Shown: positions 34,992 through 44,663 of the stretch, piece after piece | Numbering within the stretch: position 1 is the first letter of the stretch | How the letters are laid out: every line of letters begins with the position of its first letter | Origin: Ascidiaceihabitans donghaensis | GTDB taxonomy: Bacteria > Pseudomonadota > Alphaproteobacteria > Rhodobacterales > Rhodobacteraceae | DNA: 64,000 bases | Assembly: GCF_900302465.1 (NCBI RefSeq) | Contig: NZ_OMOR01000001.1 | Location: 62,001 to 126,000 of the forward strand | Direction: 5' to 3' | Notes under the pieces: generated by a model | The model's input: the letters and a program-made list of their open reading frames with translations, nothing else | What the model was told of the DNA's origin: nothing | The model's database searches: none | Program-made: the position numbers and the translations under genes

Positions 34992-36203
34992 GTGGCTGAG
35001 AAAAAAGACGATACAATCAGCGATAAAGACATGGGCAGCAACAAAGATGTTGCTTCGCACGATGACGCCCCCGTTCCGTTGGAATCCCCAGATCAAAACG
35101 CACCATCTGAAAAAGCAGACGATGTTGATGCGTCTTCAGAACCTACTTTGACCGACGATCCATCTGACGAAACGCCAGATATGCCAGATGAAGATACCGC
35201 AAACGACGCTGAGACATCACAATCAGAACCAACATCAATCGAACCAGCCCCCGCGCCGGTTCAGCCTGAACCAAAACAGCAAAGCCCTGTTCCCTTGGTC
35301 ATTGGCGGCGTGATCGCAGCGCTTCTTGGGTTTTTGGCCGCGCGCACCGATCTGCTTGATAACGTCTTACCGCCGTCCATGCGACTGGGCGCGGATGCCG
35401 TTGTTGCAAATGAAAAAATAGACAACCTACAAGGCGCTTTGAACGCGGCAAACGCAAAGATTGACGCACTTGAGGATCAAATCACTGCCGCCGCAACGAT
35501 TGAAGTGTTTGATGCATCAGAATTGGAAAGCTCTGTCGCTGCCTTGGGCGAACGCATCCAGTCATTGGAAAAGCGTCCCGTCGCCACTGCAGATGGATCC
35601 GCCCCGAACTACGATGCCGATTTTGCCGAACTGCAAGACATGGCGCGCAAACAACAGGAAGAAATTGATCGCCTTCTGACAGACGCACGTCTGGTTGAAG
35701 AATCCAGCGAGGCAGCGGCCAAAGCGGCCCTTGCACGCGCTGCAGCCACGCGCATTGTCGCTGCTGTTGAAAGCGGTGCGCCTTTTGATGTGGCACTTGA
35801 TGATCTTGCCTCAACCGGCGTCGAGATACCGGCAGAATTGTCCGACGCCGCGTCAAATGGCGTTACCCAACTGGCAGAACTGCAAAGCACCATTCCGCAG
35901 GCTGCCCGCACCGCTTTGGCTGCATCGCGTAGTGCAGACACGTCTGGCGGGCTTGGCGGTTTTTTCCAACGACAACTCGGCGCCCGATCTGTCACGCCCA
36001 AAGAAGGGTCCGATCCCGATGCCGTTTTATCACGCGTCGAAGCAGCTGTACGTGAGGGTCGTTTGAATGACGCTCTGGCCGAAGCCGAAACACTGCCCCC
36101 GGAAGGTCAGGCCGCAATGGCCGACTGGCTGGAACAAGCCCGCACCCGCCTTGATGTTACAACCGCAACCGAAGCGCTGATGCAGCGCCTTGCCGCGAAC
36201 TGA
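34992..36203 (+). CDS. Mic60/mitofilin-like membrane protein (COG4223)
   Basis: Predicted inner-membrane protein related to mitochondrial Mic60, which shapes intracytoplasmic membranes in alphaproteobacteria. The 403 residues have an acidic disordered N-terminus, one membrane helix (about 96-115, LVIGGVIAALLGFLAA), a coiled coil, and a C-terminal mitofilin-like region (VEAAVREGRLNDALAEAETLP). The start GTG at 34992 has GGAAGG seven bases upstream. A place between hemD and hemY is the known context for alphaproteobacterial Mic60. Confidence 0.85.
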   Translation: MAEKKDDTISDKDMGSNKDVASHDDAPVPLESPDQNAPSEKADDVDASSEPTLTDDPSDETPDMPDEDTANDAETSQSEPTSIEPAPAPVQPEPKQQSPVPLVIGGVIAALLGFLAARTDLLDNVLPPSMRLGADAVVANEKIDNLQGALNAANAKIDALEDQITAAATIEVFDASELESSVAALGERIQSLEKRPVATADGSAPNYDADFAELQDMARKQQEEIDRLLTDARLVEESSEAAAKAALARAAATRIVAAVESGAPFDVALDDLASTGVEIPAELSDAASNGVTQLAELQSTIPQAARTALAASRSADTSGGLGGFFQRQLGARSVTPKEGSDPDAVLSRVEAAVREGRLNDALAEAETLPPEGQAAMADWLEQARTRLDVTTATEALMQRLAAN

Positions 36204-36212
36204 GGAATTATC

Positions 36213-37661
36213 ATGCTTTGGTCACTCGTTAAAATTATCCTCTTTTTCTGCGCTTTGGTCGCTGTAGCTTTCGGAGCAAGCTTTTTGCTGGAAGCGCAAG
36301 GCGGCGTCCGCATCGAAGTCGCTGGCAGCGAATACAATTTCGGCCCGCTCCAATCGGTGATCGCCCTTGTTTTACTGGTTGTTACGGTCTGGGTATTTAT
36401 TAAAGTCCTGGGCTTGATCATCGCGACATGGAAGTTCCTGAACGGTGATGAAACAGCAATTTCGCGTTACTTTGAACGCAATCGTCAAGCCAAGGGCTAC
36501 GATGCGTTGTCTCAGGGCATGATGGCACTTGCATCCGGCGAAGGCCGCTTGGCCATGTCAAAAGCCGAAAAAGCCGAAAAGTATTTGAACAAGCCCGAAC
36601 TAACGAATTTACTCACCGCTCAAGCCGCTGAGTTGGCGGGCGACCGACGAAAAGCAGAACAAACATACCGCGCTTTGATCGAGAATGACGCAACCCGATT
36701 TGTGGGCGTGAGCGGTATCATGAAACAGCGATTGGCCGATGGTGATACCGAAACAGCTTTGGCTTTGGCCGAAAAAGCTTTTGCGCTGAAGCCCAAGCAT
36801 GAGGACACCCAAGACGTTCTTCTGAAGCTTCAGGCGAAAAAGGAAGACTGGAAAGGGGCCCGCGAGACCCTAAGCGCCAAACTGAAATATGGCGCATTGC
36901 CTCGTGATGTTCACAAACGCCGCGATGCCGTGTTGGCTTTGTCAGAGGCGCGCGCAGTCTACGACGACGATCTTACAATAGAGGCGCGCGAAGCGGCGAT
37001 TGAGGCCAATCGATTGTCCCCTGATCTCATTCCGGCCGCAGTTATGGCGGCTCATGGCTACATCGAACAAGGCAACAAGAAATACGCAACGCGCGTGCTG
37101 AAAAAAGCATGGGATGTGGCCCCGCATCCTGATCTGGCTGCGACATTTGCCGCCATCGAACCGGACGAAGCGCCCGCTGCGCGTCTCAAACGTTTCAGGC
37201 CGCTGGTTAAGGCCACAATCACCCATCCTGAAAGCCAAATGCTGATGACCGAATTGCATCTGGCAAACGAAGATTTCCCCGAAGCGCGGCGCACGCTGGC
37301 AGACCTGAACGAAACAAATCCAACCGCACGCACTGCCACTTTGATGGCCGCGATCGAGCGCGGCGAAGGTGCTGACGATACGGTTGTTAAAGGCTGGCTG
37401 GCACGGGCCCTGTCATTGCCACGCGGACCTCAGTGGATCTGCGAAAACTGTCAGCACATCCACACTGAATGGAAGCCAACCTGTGAAAACTGCGAAAGCT
37501 TCGATACCCTTTCGTGGAAAACTCCGCCTCAGTCCGAAGTCGCTATGCCCGGCGGTATCGAAATGTTGCCGTTGATTATGGGACCAAAGACAGATGAGGG
37601 TTCTGAGGTTGTGGTGATCGAAGATGCCGAAATCATCGAGGACAAAACCGAAGCGAAGTAG
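36213..37661 (+). CDS. hemY: HemY-type TPR membrane protein with C-terminal zinc ribbon
   Basis: Inner-membrane protein of the haem operon (HemY N family), 482 residues. Two hydrophobic segments lie in the first 70 residues, followed by TPR-like helices (LAEKAFALKPKHEDTQDVLL). Its precise role in haem metabolism is not settled. The C-terminal part contains two CxxC pairs in CENCQHIH and CENCESFDTLSW, a rubredoxin-like metal site that enterobacterial HemY lacks. It follows the Mic60-like gene after 9 bases. Confidence 0.88.
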   Translation: MLWSLVKIILFFCALVAVAFGASFLLEAQGGVRIEVAGSEYNFGPLQSVIALVLLVVTVWVFIKVLGLIIATWKFLNGDETAISRYFERNRQAKGYDALSQGMMALASGEGRLAMSKAEKAEKYLNKPELTNLLTAQAAELAGDRRKAEQTYRALIENDATRFVGVSGIMKQRLADGDTETALALAEKAFALKPKHEDTQDVLLKLQAKKEDWKGARETLSAKLKYGALPRDVHKRRDAVLALSEARAVYDDDLTIEAREAAIEANRLSPDLIPAAVMAAHGYIEQGNKKYATRVLKKAWDVAPHPDLAATFAAIEPDEAPAARLKRFRPLVKATITHPESQMLMTELHLANEDFPEARRTLADLNETNPTARTATLMAAIERGEGADDTVVKGWLARALSLPRGPQWICENCQHIHTEWKPTCENCESFDTLSWKTPPQSEVAMPGGIEMLPLIMGPKTDEGSEVVVIEDAEIIEDKTEAK

Positions 37662-37759
37662 TATCTATCGTTTCGCGTTCTCGAAAACTCTGCTTTTCGG
37701 CCCCATTGATGCCTAAATAGGCGGTCACTCTACTGTTGCGTGTACAGATAGAGTCAGCC

Positions 37760-38761
37760 ATGTCAGATCAAAACAGCTTTCAAGAACGCCTCAAACGGCT
37801 GGAAACCAAACACGGTGGGTTTAAAGAGCCACCGTCGTTTGACCCTGTGCCGCCCAAGAATGAAATCAGATCATCCAGCAATGGTTTTGGGATAAAACAC
37901 GCCATTATGTGCGTCCTAGGGATGGTTATGGTGGTCATCGTCGGTTCAGGTGTTTTTGTATTTCAATCCATATCTGGCGCCCCGACATCAATGGTTCAAC
38001 CGTCACCAGAATACCTTGAAAGAATGCGCGACGATTCAGCAGAAACCTTTCGTCGGTTGGCAAGAGGTGAAACGCCCAACAGTCTGAACGGGTTTTTCCT
38101 GGAAGCCGCCTTCAGAAAGCAAGCCGGGGACGGACCGATGCCCGCCGTGTTTTTGCCAAAGGGCAAACGGGATTGGGTTGGGGTCTACACACGCGACGCA
38201 AGACAGCCAAACGCATTGAAGACTTTGGAAACGCGCTGGACACAGCAAACTAGAAAATCCGTTTCCGCTTTAAAGGACCACCCGCATTGGAACAGCGTGG
38301 AATTCTTTTTGCTGGGCAACAAAGAGCCTTCATTGCAAAGCCGTGCAGGTGCCCCTTACGGCGCGACAGCTGTCTTCATCCACCCCTCAGGAAAATATCT
38401 ACACGTCAAAATGAGATTTTTGCACGAACAGACTGTTCTGGGTGAAAACCGTTTGGGCCCGCTTTCTGAAAAAGCCTCGTGGATTGACCAGTTGGAAAAG
38501 CTGGAAGCCAAAAAAGGGTCTTCTTTTGAGCGCATCAGATTGTCTGGCATTAAGTCGCTCAATCGCGTCAACAAGAACGGCGCACCATCCTTGCGAACAA
38601 GTGGTCGTTCAGCCACCAATCTTGACGTCGTTGTTCCCCTGTCGTCCCGCGCGATCCTATATCTGCGGGGCAATGCAACGGTTCGGGATTTGGAAAATTT
38701 GATAAGTACAATTGATCGCAAAGCGCTGGAAAAAACCCACGACATTGCACCCAAATCCTGA
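37760..38761 (+). CDS. Single-pass membrane protein of unknown function
   Basis: No family recognised. The 333-residue product has a basic cytoplasmic start (FQERLKRLETKHGG), one membrane segment about 50-72 (IMCVLGMVMVVIVGSGVFVF) and a periplasmic-looking remainder of about 260 residues with no Cys after the membrane helix. The ATG at 37760 is preferred over a TTG at 37736. It stands alone: it starts 98 bases after hemY and ends at a bidirectional terminator shared with ahcY. Confidence 0.8.
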   Translation: MSDQNSFQERLKRLETKHGGFKEPPSFDPVPPKNEIRSSSNGFGIKHAIMCVLGMVMVVIVGSGVFVFQSISGAPTSMVQPSPEYLERMRDDSAETFRRLARGETPNSLNGFFLEAAFRKQAGDGPMPAVFLPKGKRDWVGVYTRDARQPNALKTLETRWTQQTRKSVSALKDHPHWNSVEFFLLGNKEPSLQSRAGAPYGATAVFIHPSGKYLHVKMRFLHEQTVLGENRLGPLSEKASWIDQLEKLEAKKGSSFERIRLSGIKSLNRVNKNGAPSLRTSGRSATNLDVVVPLSSRAILYLRGNATVRDLENLISTIDRKALEKTHDIAPKS

Positions 38762-38768
38762 AACGCAA

Positions 38769-38796
38769 AACGCCCCCGCTTTCACACGGGGGCGTT
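38769..38796 (-). terminator. Bidirectional terminator between the unknown membrane protein and ahcY
   Basis: A 10-bp perfect stem AACGCCCCCG (38769-38778) / CGGGGGCGTT (38787-38796) with eight-base loop. On the minus strand it is followed by TTTTGCGTTT, so it best serves ahcY; on the plus strand the T run is short. Confidence 0.8.
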
Positions 38797-38818
38797 CTAA
38801 GTCAGCGAATGTCGTCGC

Positions 38819-40204
38819 TTAGTAGCGGTAATGTTCCGGCTTGAACGGGCCTTCTGGCGCAACACCAATATAAGCCGCTTGTTCTGCGTCCAGCTTGGAC
38901 AGCTTCACACCGATACGATCAAGGTGCAAACGCGCCACTTTCTCGTCCAAGTGCTTGGGCAAGATGTAGACTTCGTTCTTGTAGTTGTCGCCGTTGTTCC
39001 ACAGTTCCATCTGCGCCAACACCTGGTTGGTGAAGGATGCGGACATCACGAAAGACGGGTGGCCCGTCGCGTTACCAAGGTTCAACAAACGGCCCTCGGA
39101 CAACAGGATCAAGCGGTTGCCGTTCGGCATCTCGATCATGTCGACCTGTTCTTTGATGTTGGTCCATTTATGGTTCTTCAACGCCGCCACTTGGATTTCG
39201 TTATCGAAGTGGCCGATGTTGCCAACGATCGCCATGTCTTTCATCTCGCGCATGTGCTCGATGCGAATGACGTCTTTGTTGCCTGTGGTCGTGATGAAGA
39301 TGTCCGCGTCGAGGTTTTCCTCGAGGATCACAACTTCATAGCCGTCCATCGCCGCCTGCAATGCACAGATCGGATCGACTTCGGTCACTTTCACGCGCGC
39401 ACCAGCACCAGACAGGGACGCAGCAGAGCCTTTGCCGACATCGCCGTAGCCCATAACAACAGCAACCTTGCCTGCCATCATGGTGTCTGTGGCGCGGCGG
39501 ATGCCGTCCACGAGGGATTCTTTACAGCCGTATTTGTTGTCGAACTTTGACTTGGTTACAGAGTCGTTCACGTTGATCGCAGGGAACGGCAGCTGGCCTT
39601 GTTTGACCAGATCGTACAAGCGGTGCACGCCTGTTGTCGTTTCCTCGGACACGCCCTGAATTTGGTCACGCATTTTGGTGAACCAGCCGGGGGACGCTTC
39701 CATACGCTTCTTAATCTGCGCTTTGATCGCAACTTCTTCCTCGGAAGTCGGAACAGCAATCACATCTTCACCCGCTTCGGCACGGGCACCAAGCAAGATG
39801 TACAACGTTGCATCACCGCCATCGTCAAGGATCAAATTCGGACCTTCATCAAACATGAAGGATTTATCAAGGTAGTCCCAATGCTCTTCCAGCGACTGAC
39901 CTTTGATTGCGAACACAGGCACGCCGGATTCTGCAATCGCGGCAGCGGCATGGTCTTGCGTAGAGAAGATGTTGCAAGACGCCCAGCGCACGTCGGCGCC
40001 AAGTGCTACCAGTGTTTCGATCAGAACAGCCGTCTGAATGGTCATGTGCAACGAACCGACGATGCGCGACCCCTTCAAAGGCTTCGCTTCGCCATATTCG
40101 TCGCGCAATGCCATCAGGCCCGGCATTTCAGTTTCTGCGATGTTCAGCTCTTTGCGGCCGAACTCTGCCAGAGCGATGTCTTTTACGATATAGTCGTTCG
40201 CCAT
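38819..40204 (-). CDS. ahcY: Adenosylhomocysteinase
   Basis: Hydrolyses S-adenosylhomocysteine to adenosine and homocysteine, clearing the product of methylation. The 461 residues show the NAD motif [25 protein letters not shown], and the C-terminal [10 protein letters not shown] end needed in the neighbouring subunit. The ATG at 40204 has AAGGAAAC upstream; the frame is open to 40252, but no known family member starts there. No SAH riboswitch was recognised upstream. Confidence 0.97.
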   Translation of the reverse strand: MANDYIVKDIALAEFGRKELNIAETEMPGLMALRDEYGEAKPLKGSRIVGSLHMTIQTAVLIETLVALGADVRWASCNIFSTQDHAAAAIAESGVPVFAIKGQSLEEHWDYLDKSFMFDEGPNLILDDGGDATLYILLGARAEAGEDVIAVPTSEEEVAIKAQIKKRMEASPGWFTKMRDQIQGVSEETTTGVHRLYDLVKQGQLPFPAINVNDSVTKSKFDNKYGCKESLVDGIRRATDTMMAGKVAVVMGYGDVGKGSAASLSGAGARVKVTEVDPICALQAAMDGYEVVILEENLDADIFITTTGNKDVIRIEHMREMKDMAIVGNIGHFDNEIQVAALKNHKWTNIKEQVDMIEMPNGNRLILLSEGRLLNLGNATGHPSFVMSASFTNQVLAQMELWNNGDNYKNEVYILPKHLDEKVARLHLDRIGVKLSKLDAEQAAYIGVAPEGPFKPEHYRY

Positions 40205-40310
40205 TTCGTGCGTTTCCTTTGCAACCGTTTGCGGCGCAAATAGCATTGACATCGTCTTACGGCAACGTGCGATTAGGTCACAGCGGCAGCGCGCTGATGA
40301 AACACTGCGT

Positions 40311-40619
40311 TTATTGCTCCAACGCGGCCAATGTTTCGTTTTTTTTCGCTACATCTGGCCAGTTCTCGCCTTGTTCAACAACACAGCTGTTGCCGTCCGT
40401 CAAATACTTGACCACCGTCCACGATCCCGTCGCAGCAGATGCCCAAACTTGTTGCTTTTGGCCCGCATAGTTTTCAACGGGTGCTTCGCCGTACCAGTCC
40501 TTCAAGGCCGCTTCCATTTCCCGTGTGTCCATGCAAACGGTTTGGGCCCCGGCGGTGGTTGCCAAAGCGGACAATGCCAAAGCGGCGGTGAGTGATTTGG
40601 ACAAAAATGCGGGTTTCAT
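40311..40619 (-). CDS. Small secreted protein of unknown function
   Basis: A 102-residue precursor with a clear signal peptide ([20 protein letters not shown]), leaving about 75 residues with two cysteines (VCMD and SCVV) that could form a disulfide, and a Trp-rich centre. No family is recognised. The ATG at 40619 has AAGGAG eight bases upstream. It is divergent from the HD-domain gene and upstream of ahcY on the same strand. Confidence 0.75.
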   Translation of the reverse strand: MKPAFLSKSLTAALALSALATTAGAQTVCMDTREMEAALKDWYGEAPVENYAGQKQQVWASAATGSWTVVKYLTDGNSCVVEQGENWPDVAKKNETLAALEQ

Positions 40620-40702
40620 GACGTTCTCCTTCATGTCAAAAACAATGAAGGCAGCAGTTTGGTTCCACCAACTGGGTAAGTTAAAAGCTGGAGGTCCGAA
40701 AA

Positions 40703-41299
40703 ATGGCGCAACAACCCCGCGCGTGGCAGCGCATGCTGTCCGGCCGCAGACTGGACCTGTTGGACCCGACACCCGTCGACATAGAAATCGAAGACATCGC
40801 ACATGGCCTTGCATTTGTGGCGCGCTGGAACGGGCAAACCCAAGGGGACTTCGCCTATTCCGTGGCCGAACATTCGTTGTTGGTCGAAACCCTTTTTAGC
40901 CGCATTGCGCCGGGTGCGCCGGTGAAATGGCAGCTGGCAGCGTTGCTACATGACGCACCCGAGTATGTGATTGGCGACATGATTTCCCCTGTCAAAGCCG
41001 CTGTTGGCCCGGGGTACGGGGCACTGGATGAACGGCTCGAAGCTGCTATTCACATTCGTTTCGGATTGCCTGCAAAAATCCCTGCACCCATCAAAAAGCA
41101 AATCAAAAAGGCCGATAAAATCAGCGCCTGGATGGAAGCCACCCAAATTGCGGGGTTCAGTGCAGCAGAGGCGGACAAGTTCTTCGGAAAACCTGATCCG
41201 AACATTATGACCGATCTTACAATCGTATTGCGCACCCCGACTGAGACGCGAAATGCGTTCACCGCCCGCCATCATACCTTATTGAAAGCACTGCCATGA
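40703..41299 (+). CDS. HD domain phosphohydrolase (YfbR-like)
   Basis: A 198-residue metal-dependent HD-fold hydrolase. The metal ligands are visible as VAEHSLLV, then LLHDAPEYVIGDM, and a later Asp in KADKISAW. These match 5'-nucleotidases of the YfbR type acting on deoxynucleoside monophosphates, but the substrate is inferred. It overlaps the GNAT gene by four bases. Confidence 0.88.
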   Translation: MAQQPRAWQRMLSGRRLDLLDPTPVDIEIEDIAHGLAFVARWNGQTQGDFAYSVAEHSLLVETLFSRIAPGAPVKWQLAALLHDAPEYVIGDMISPVKAAVGPGYGALDERLEAAIHIRFGLPAKIPAPIKKQIKKADKISAWMEATQIAGFSAAEADKFFGKPDPNIMTDLTIVLRTPTETRNAFTARHHTLLKALP

Positions 41300-41781
41300 T
41301 CACTGTTCGCCCCGCCATGCCCTTGGATGCAAATTCGATGGCCAACTTGCTGAATGCTATCATCGAACAAGGCGGCACAACTGCGCTAACGCGACCAATG
41401 ACCGGAACAGACATCAATAAACGCATGGACAGCAATCCGGACCGTTCAGCATGGCATGTCGCTTTGGATGGATCAGAGCAAGTTGTTGGGTTTCAATGGA
41501 TTGCACCCCACGAAAACCTGCCCGCCGAGGCCTGCGACATCGCTTCGTTTGTACAAATCGGACGCACCGGTTTGGGGATCGGGTCGTCTTTGTTCAACGC
41601 TACAGCCAAGGCCGCAAAAAACCTAGGCTACGTCTGGATCAACGCCACCATTCGCGCCGACAACGAAGGTGGCCTGACGTATTACCAGTCTCGTGGCTTT
41701 AAAACATGGACGATAGACGAAGGTATCAAATTGGAAAGCGGGCTGATCGTGGACAAAATCAGCAAACGCTACGACGTCTGA
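41296..41781 (+). CDS. GNAT family N-acetyltransferase
   Basis: A 161-residue acetyl-CoA-dependent acetyltransferase, with the GNAT core from ITVRPAMPLDANSMANLL at the start, the acyl-CoA binding loop at GRTGLGIGSSLF, and NEGGLTYYQSRGF near the end. The acceptor is unknown. It overlaps the HD gene, so the two may act in the same unknown pathway, and ends 17 bases from the convergent regA. Confidence 0.9.
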   Translation: MITVRPAMPLDANSMANLLNAIIEQGGTTALTRPMTGTDINKRMDSNPDRSAWHVALDGSEQVVGFQWIAPHENLPAEACDIASFVQIGRTGLGIGSSLFNATAKAAKNLGYVWINATIRADNEGGLTYYQSRGFKTWTIDEGIKLESGLIVDKISKRYDV

Positions 41782-41798
41782 TATCTGCTGTTTGGTCT

Positions 41799-42353
41799 CT
41801 ACCTGGGCGACCGCTTGGCCAATATGCGCTGCAATGTACGACGGTGCATGTTCAGGCGGCGCGCCGTTTCTGACACGTTGCGATCACACAACTCATAGAC
41901 ACGCTGGATGTGTTCCCAACGTACTCTGTCCGCGCTCATGGGGTTTTCCGGTGGCGGCGGTAGGTCATCGCCAGTCGCCAAAAGCGCGTTGGTCACGTCT
42001 GTCGCATCCGCAGGTTTAGACAAATAATCTGTTGCCCCGATTTTCACCGCGGCCACCGCCGTTGCAATGGCACCGTAACCTGTCAAAACCACGATCCGTG
42101 CCTCTGGGCGCTTTTCACGAAGAACCTCAACGATATCCAATCCGTTGCCGTCTTCAAGGCGCAAATCCACGACTGCGTAGGCCGGGGGGCGCGCTGTGGC
42201 GATGGCCTTACCACCCGCCACAGAGTCCGCGGTTTCTACGGCAAAACCACGTTTTTCCATGGCTTTAGCCAACCTGCGCAAAAACGGTTCGTCATCATCA
42301 ACAAGCAGCAAAGACGGGTCTTCCTCGATCTCGTATTTTGGTTGCTCTGCCAT
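41799..42353 (-). CDS. regA: Redox response regulator RegA (PrrA/ActR)
   Basis: Global regulator of redox-linked genes (photosynthesis, CO2 fixation, respiration, nitrogen metabolism), phosphorylated by RegB. The 184 residues have the acidic pocket VDDD (18-21), the phospho-acceptor Asp63 in VVDLRLEDG, the invariant Lys in YLSKPAD, and a C-terminal Fis-type helix-turn-helix (SETARRLNMHRRTLQRIL), conserved very strongly in the group. It follows sco by 93 bases. An AGGGGGA site precedes the ATG. Confidence 0.97.
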   Translation of the reverse strand: MAEQPKYEIEEDPSLLLVDDDEPFLRRLAKAMEKRGFAVETADSVAGGKAIATARPPAYAVVDLRLEDGNGLDIVEVLREKRPEARIVVLTGYGAIATAVAAVKIGATDYLSKPADATDVTNALLATGDDLPPPPENPMSADRVRWEHIQRVYELCDRNVSETARRLNMHRRTLQRILAKRSPR

Positions 42354-42446
42354 GGTGTCCCCCTGCTATGCGCCAAAGTCCGGCGACGCGTGCGCCGTCT
42401 GTTAACTATGTAGTCCGAAAGGCAATTCGTCAACGAATAGGGCGGG

Positions 42447-43061
42447 TTAGCTGTTCTCTATGAAACACCCTATTTGATCTGCCATCTGTTCCGCGGTGAC
42501 CTCCCGACGAAAGAATTCGACAAAGCCGTGTTCTGGCAAAACGAGATAGCTAAAGGTCGAATGATCAACGAGATAAAATTCATCATCTGCTGGCTGCGCT
42601 TTGTAGTAGGTGCGATACGCTTGGCTGGCTGCTTTGATCTGCGCCGCTGATCCGGTCAGGGCGATCATCTTTTCATGCATGTTTTCTGCATAGTCGGCGA
42701 CCACTTCGGGCGTGTCACGTTCGGGATCAATGGTGATGAAAACCGGTGTCGCAGACATCCCGTTTTCCTGCACAAGATCAATGGCCTCTGCGTTGCGTGC
42801 CACGTCAAAAGGGCAAATGTCCGGACAGAACGTGTACCCGAAATAAATCAGAGACGGTTCTGTAATCACGTCTTTTTCGGTCACCGTTGCACCTGCGCCA
42901 TTGACCAATTCGAACGGACCGCCAATCGCGCCGGCCCCAGCCACCGAACTCGCGCGACATTGTGCAAACTGGTCGTCGTTGTTGGGCTGGCTGACATACC
43001 AGACCGCGGCAATGGCAACGGCAGCTGATACTGCGGCAACGGGCGCGATGATGCGTAGCAT
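42447..43061 (-). CDS. SCO1/SenC family copper chaperone
   Basis: Membrane-anchored thioredoxin-like protein that helps build the copper site of cytochrome oxidase and, as PrrC/SenC, is linked to RegB signalling. The 204 residues have an N-terminal anchor (6-23) and the metal ligands Cys79, Cys83 (CPDIC) and His167 (DHSTF). It lies between regB (divergent) and regA, the usual triad in photosynthetic relatives. Confidence 0.93.
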   Translation of the reverse strand: MLRIIAPVAAVSAAVAIAAVWYVSQPNNDDQFAQCRASSVAGAGAIGGPFELVNGAGATVTEKDVITEPSLIYFGYTFCPDICPFDVARNAEAIDLVQENGMSATPVFITIDPERDTPEVVADYAENMHEKMIALTGSAAQIKAASQAYRTYYKAQPADDEFYLVDHSTFSYLVLPEHGFVEFFRREVTAEQMADQIGCFIENS

Positions 43062-43154
43062 TTGTTTCCCTTTCGAAAAGCGATACGGTTGTGGTGTGTT
43101 TGGCCGGACCCTACCCGTCCAACCGCAAACTGCAATCTACGATTTGGTGAACTT

Positions 43155-44552
43155 ATGCCCGCCCAAAGCCTCGGTGACTTTTCAGGACAGCGCAGATCCA
43201 ACTGGATAAGGCTGCGGACGATGATTTTGCTGCGATGGGTCGCCATTGTGGGACAAATTACCGCAATCACCGTGGCCCAACGCATGTACGGTCTGCAGTT
43301 GGAATTAGGGCTGTGCTATCTGGCTGTTGGCGTTTCTGTCATCGGCAACTTGGTGGCGATATTCGTTTTTCCCGAAAACAAGCGCCTGACAGAAGTCGAA
43401 AACCTGCTGATGGTGATGTTCGATCTTTTGCAGCTTGGGTTTTTGCTGGTTCTCACCGGAGGTCTACACAATCCATTTGTACTTTTACTTTTGGGGCCAG
43501 TTAGTATTTCAGCCGCGGTCCTGACCACACGGTCGACAATGATCGTCGGCAGCACGGCAATTATACTGGTGACCCTAATGGCCGAGTACCATCTGCCGCT
43601 GCGCACCTACGAAGGCTTCATCTTGCGCATCCCGGATGTATTTGTGTTTGGCAATTGGATCGCTTTGGTCATCGCTATCGTTTTCTTTGCGGCCTATTCC
43701 CAACGCGTCACATCCGAAATGCATTCTATGTCCGATGCTTTGTCAGCCACGCAAATGGCTTTGGCGCGTGAACAAAAGTTGACTGATCTTGGCGGTGTCG
43801 TCGCGGCTGCAGCACATGAGTTGGGCACGCCTTTGGCGACAATCAAACTGACCAGCGCCGAGTTGATGGAAGAACTTGAAGATCATCCCGAGCTACATGA
43901 AGATGCCGCGTTGATCCGTGAGCAAGCGGACAGGTGCCGCGATATTTTGCACGACATGGGGCGGGCCGGGAAAGACGATCTGCATATGCGTCAGGCCCCT
44001 TTAAGCGCCTTGATCGGGGAAGCCGCCGAACCCCACCTGAACCGCGGAAAAGACATCAATTTTGTCTATGACCCCGAAGACGGTTTCGACATTGACCAGC
44101 CGTCAGTGCTGCGGAAACCGGAAATCGTGCATGGGCTGCGTAACTTGGTCCAGAACGCGGTAGATTTTGCCTATTCCAGTGTCTGGGTTGAAGCCCACTG
44201 GACAGATGCAACTATTTCGGTGCGGATCATCGACGATGGGCGCGGGTTTCCGTCGTCCATTATCGGCCGGATTGGTGATCCGTTCATGAGCAGCAGGCGC
44301 GGCGCATCTGACAAGAAACAACGCCCCGAGTATGAAGGCATGGGATTGGGACTTTTCATCGCGAAAACCCTTTTGGAACGCAGCGGCGCGCAACTTCGGT
44401 TTGCGAACGGCTCAGACCCGAATGAAACAGAGGCCAACGAACTTACGCTGACAGGGGCCATTGTTGAAGTTATTTGGCCACGAGACGCCATTGACGCCAA
44501 AGCAGAGAAAAATTTCGTGCCAATCGGGGAAAATCAACAATTTGCCCCATGA
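43155..44552 (+). CDS. regB: Redox sensor histidine kinase RegB (PrrB)
   Basis: Membrane histidine kinase that senses quinone and cysteine redox state and phosphorylates RegA. Six hydrophobic segments lie in the first 185 of 465 residues. The quinone motif GGLHNPF (102-108), the H-box AAAAHELGTPLATIK with His221, the redox-active Cys261 (ADRCRDILHDMGRAGKDD) and the ATP-binding G boxes are intact. The ATG at 43155 has GGTGA upstream; an open frame extends to 43062 into the promoter gap, but relatives begin near this ATG. It is divergent from sco. Confidence 0.95.
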   Translation: MPAQSLGDFSGQRRSNWIRLRTMILLRWVAIVGQITAITVAQRMYGLQLELGLCYLAVGVSVIGNLVAIFVFPENKRLTEVENLLMVMFDLLQLGFLLVLTGGLHNPFVLLLLGPVSISAAVLTTRSTMIVGSTAIILVTLMAEYHLPLRTYEGFILRIPDVFVFGNWIALVIAIVFFAAYSQRVTSEMHSMSDALSATQMALAREQKLTDLGGVVAAAAHELGTPLATIKLTSAELMEELEDHPELHEDAALIREQADRCRDILHDMGRAGKDDLHMRQAPLSALIGEAAEPHLNRGKDINFVYDPEDGFDIDQPSVLRKPEIVHGLRNLVQNAVDFAYSSVWVEAHWTDATISVRIIDDGRGFPSSIIGRIGDPFMSSRRGASDKKQRPEYEGMGLGLFIAKTLLERSGAQLRFANGSDPNETEANELTLTGAIVEVIWPRDAIDAKAEKNFVPIGENQQFAP

Positions 44553-44598
44553 GCCAATCAGCTAAAAATTTAATAAAATCGGGAAATCGAGCGCAAGA

Positions 44599-44613
44599 TT
44601 AACGTTCGATTAA
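44599..44613 (+). promoter_or_regulatory. Perfect CtrA-type box upstream of the PAS-domain gene
   Basis: TTAA, seven bases (CGTTCGA), TTAA, then C, an exact match to the CtrA consensus TTAA-N7-TTAA, and part of a duplicated GATTAAC (44597-44603 and 44608-44614). It lies 50 bases before the start codon. A 9-bp imperfect stem-loop (44585-44611) overlaps it. CtrA binding is inferred from sequence only. Confidence 0.6.
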
Positions 44614-44663
44614 CCAATTGGGCAGACATTGAGCGAAATGCTCTGCGAAAGGGCTTTGTCGCA

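Noticed and set aside
38831-40243. Long open frames on the plus strand opposite ahcY (239 and 214 codons)
   Set aside because: They are antisense shadows of the strongly conserved ahcY; no ribosome sites and no family resemblance.
40205-40310. Possible SAH or SAM/SAH riboswitch upstream of ahcY
   Set aside because: The stem and pseudoknot sequences of the known classes are not recognisable in this 106-base gap.
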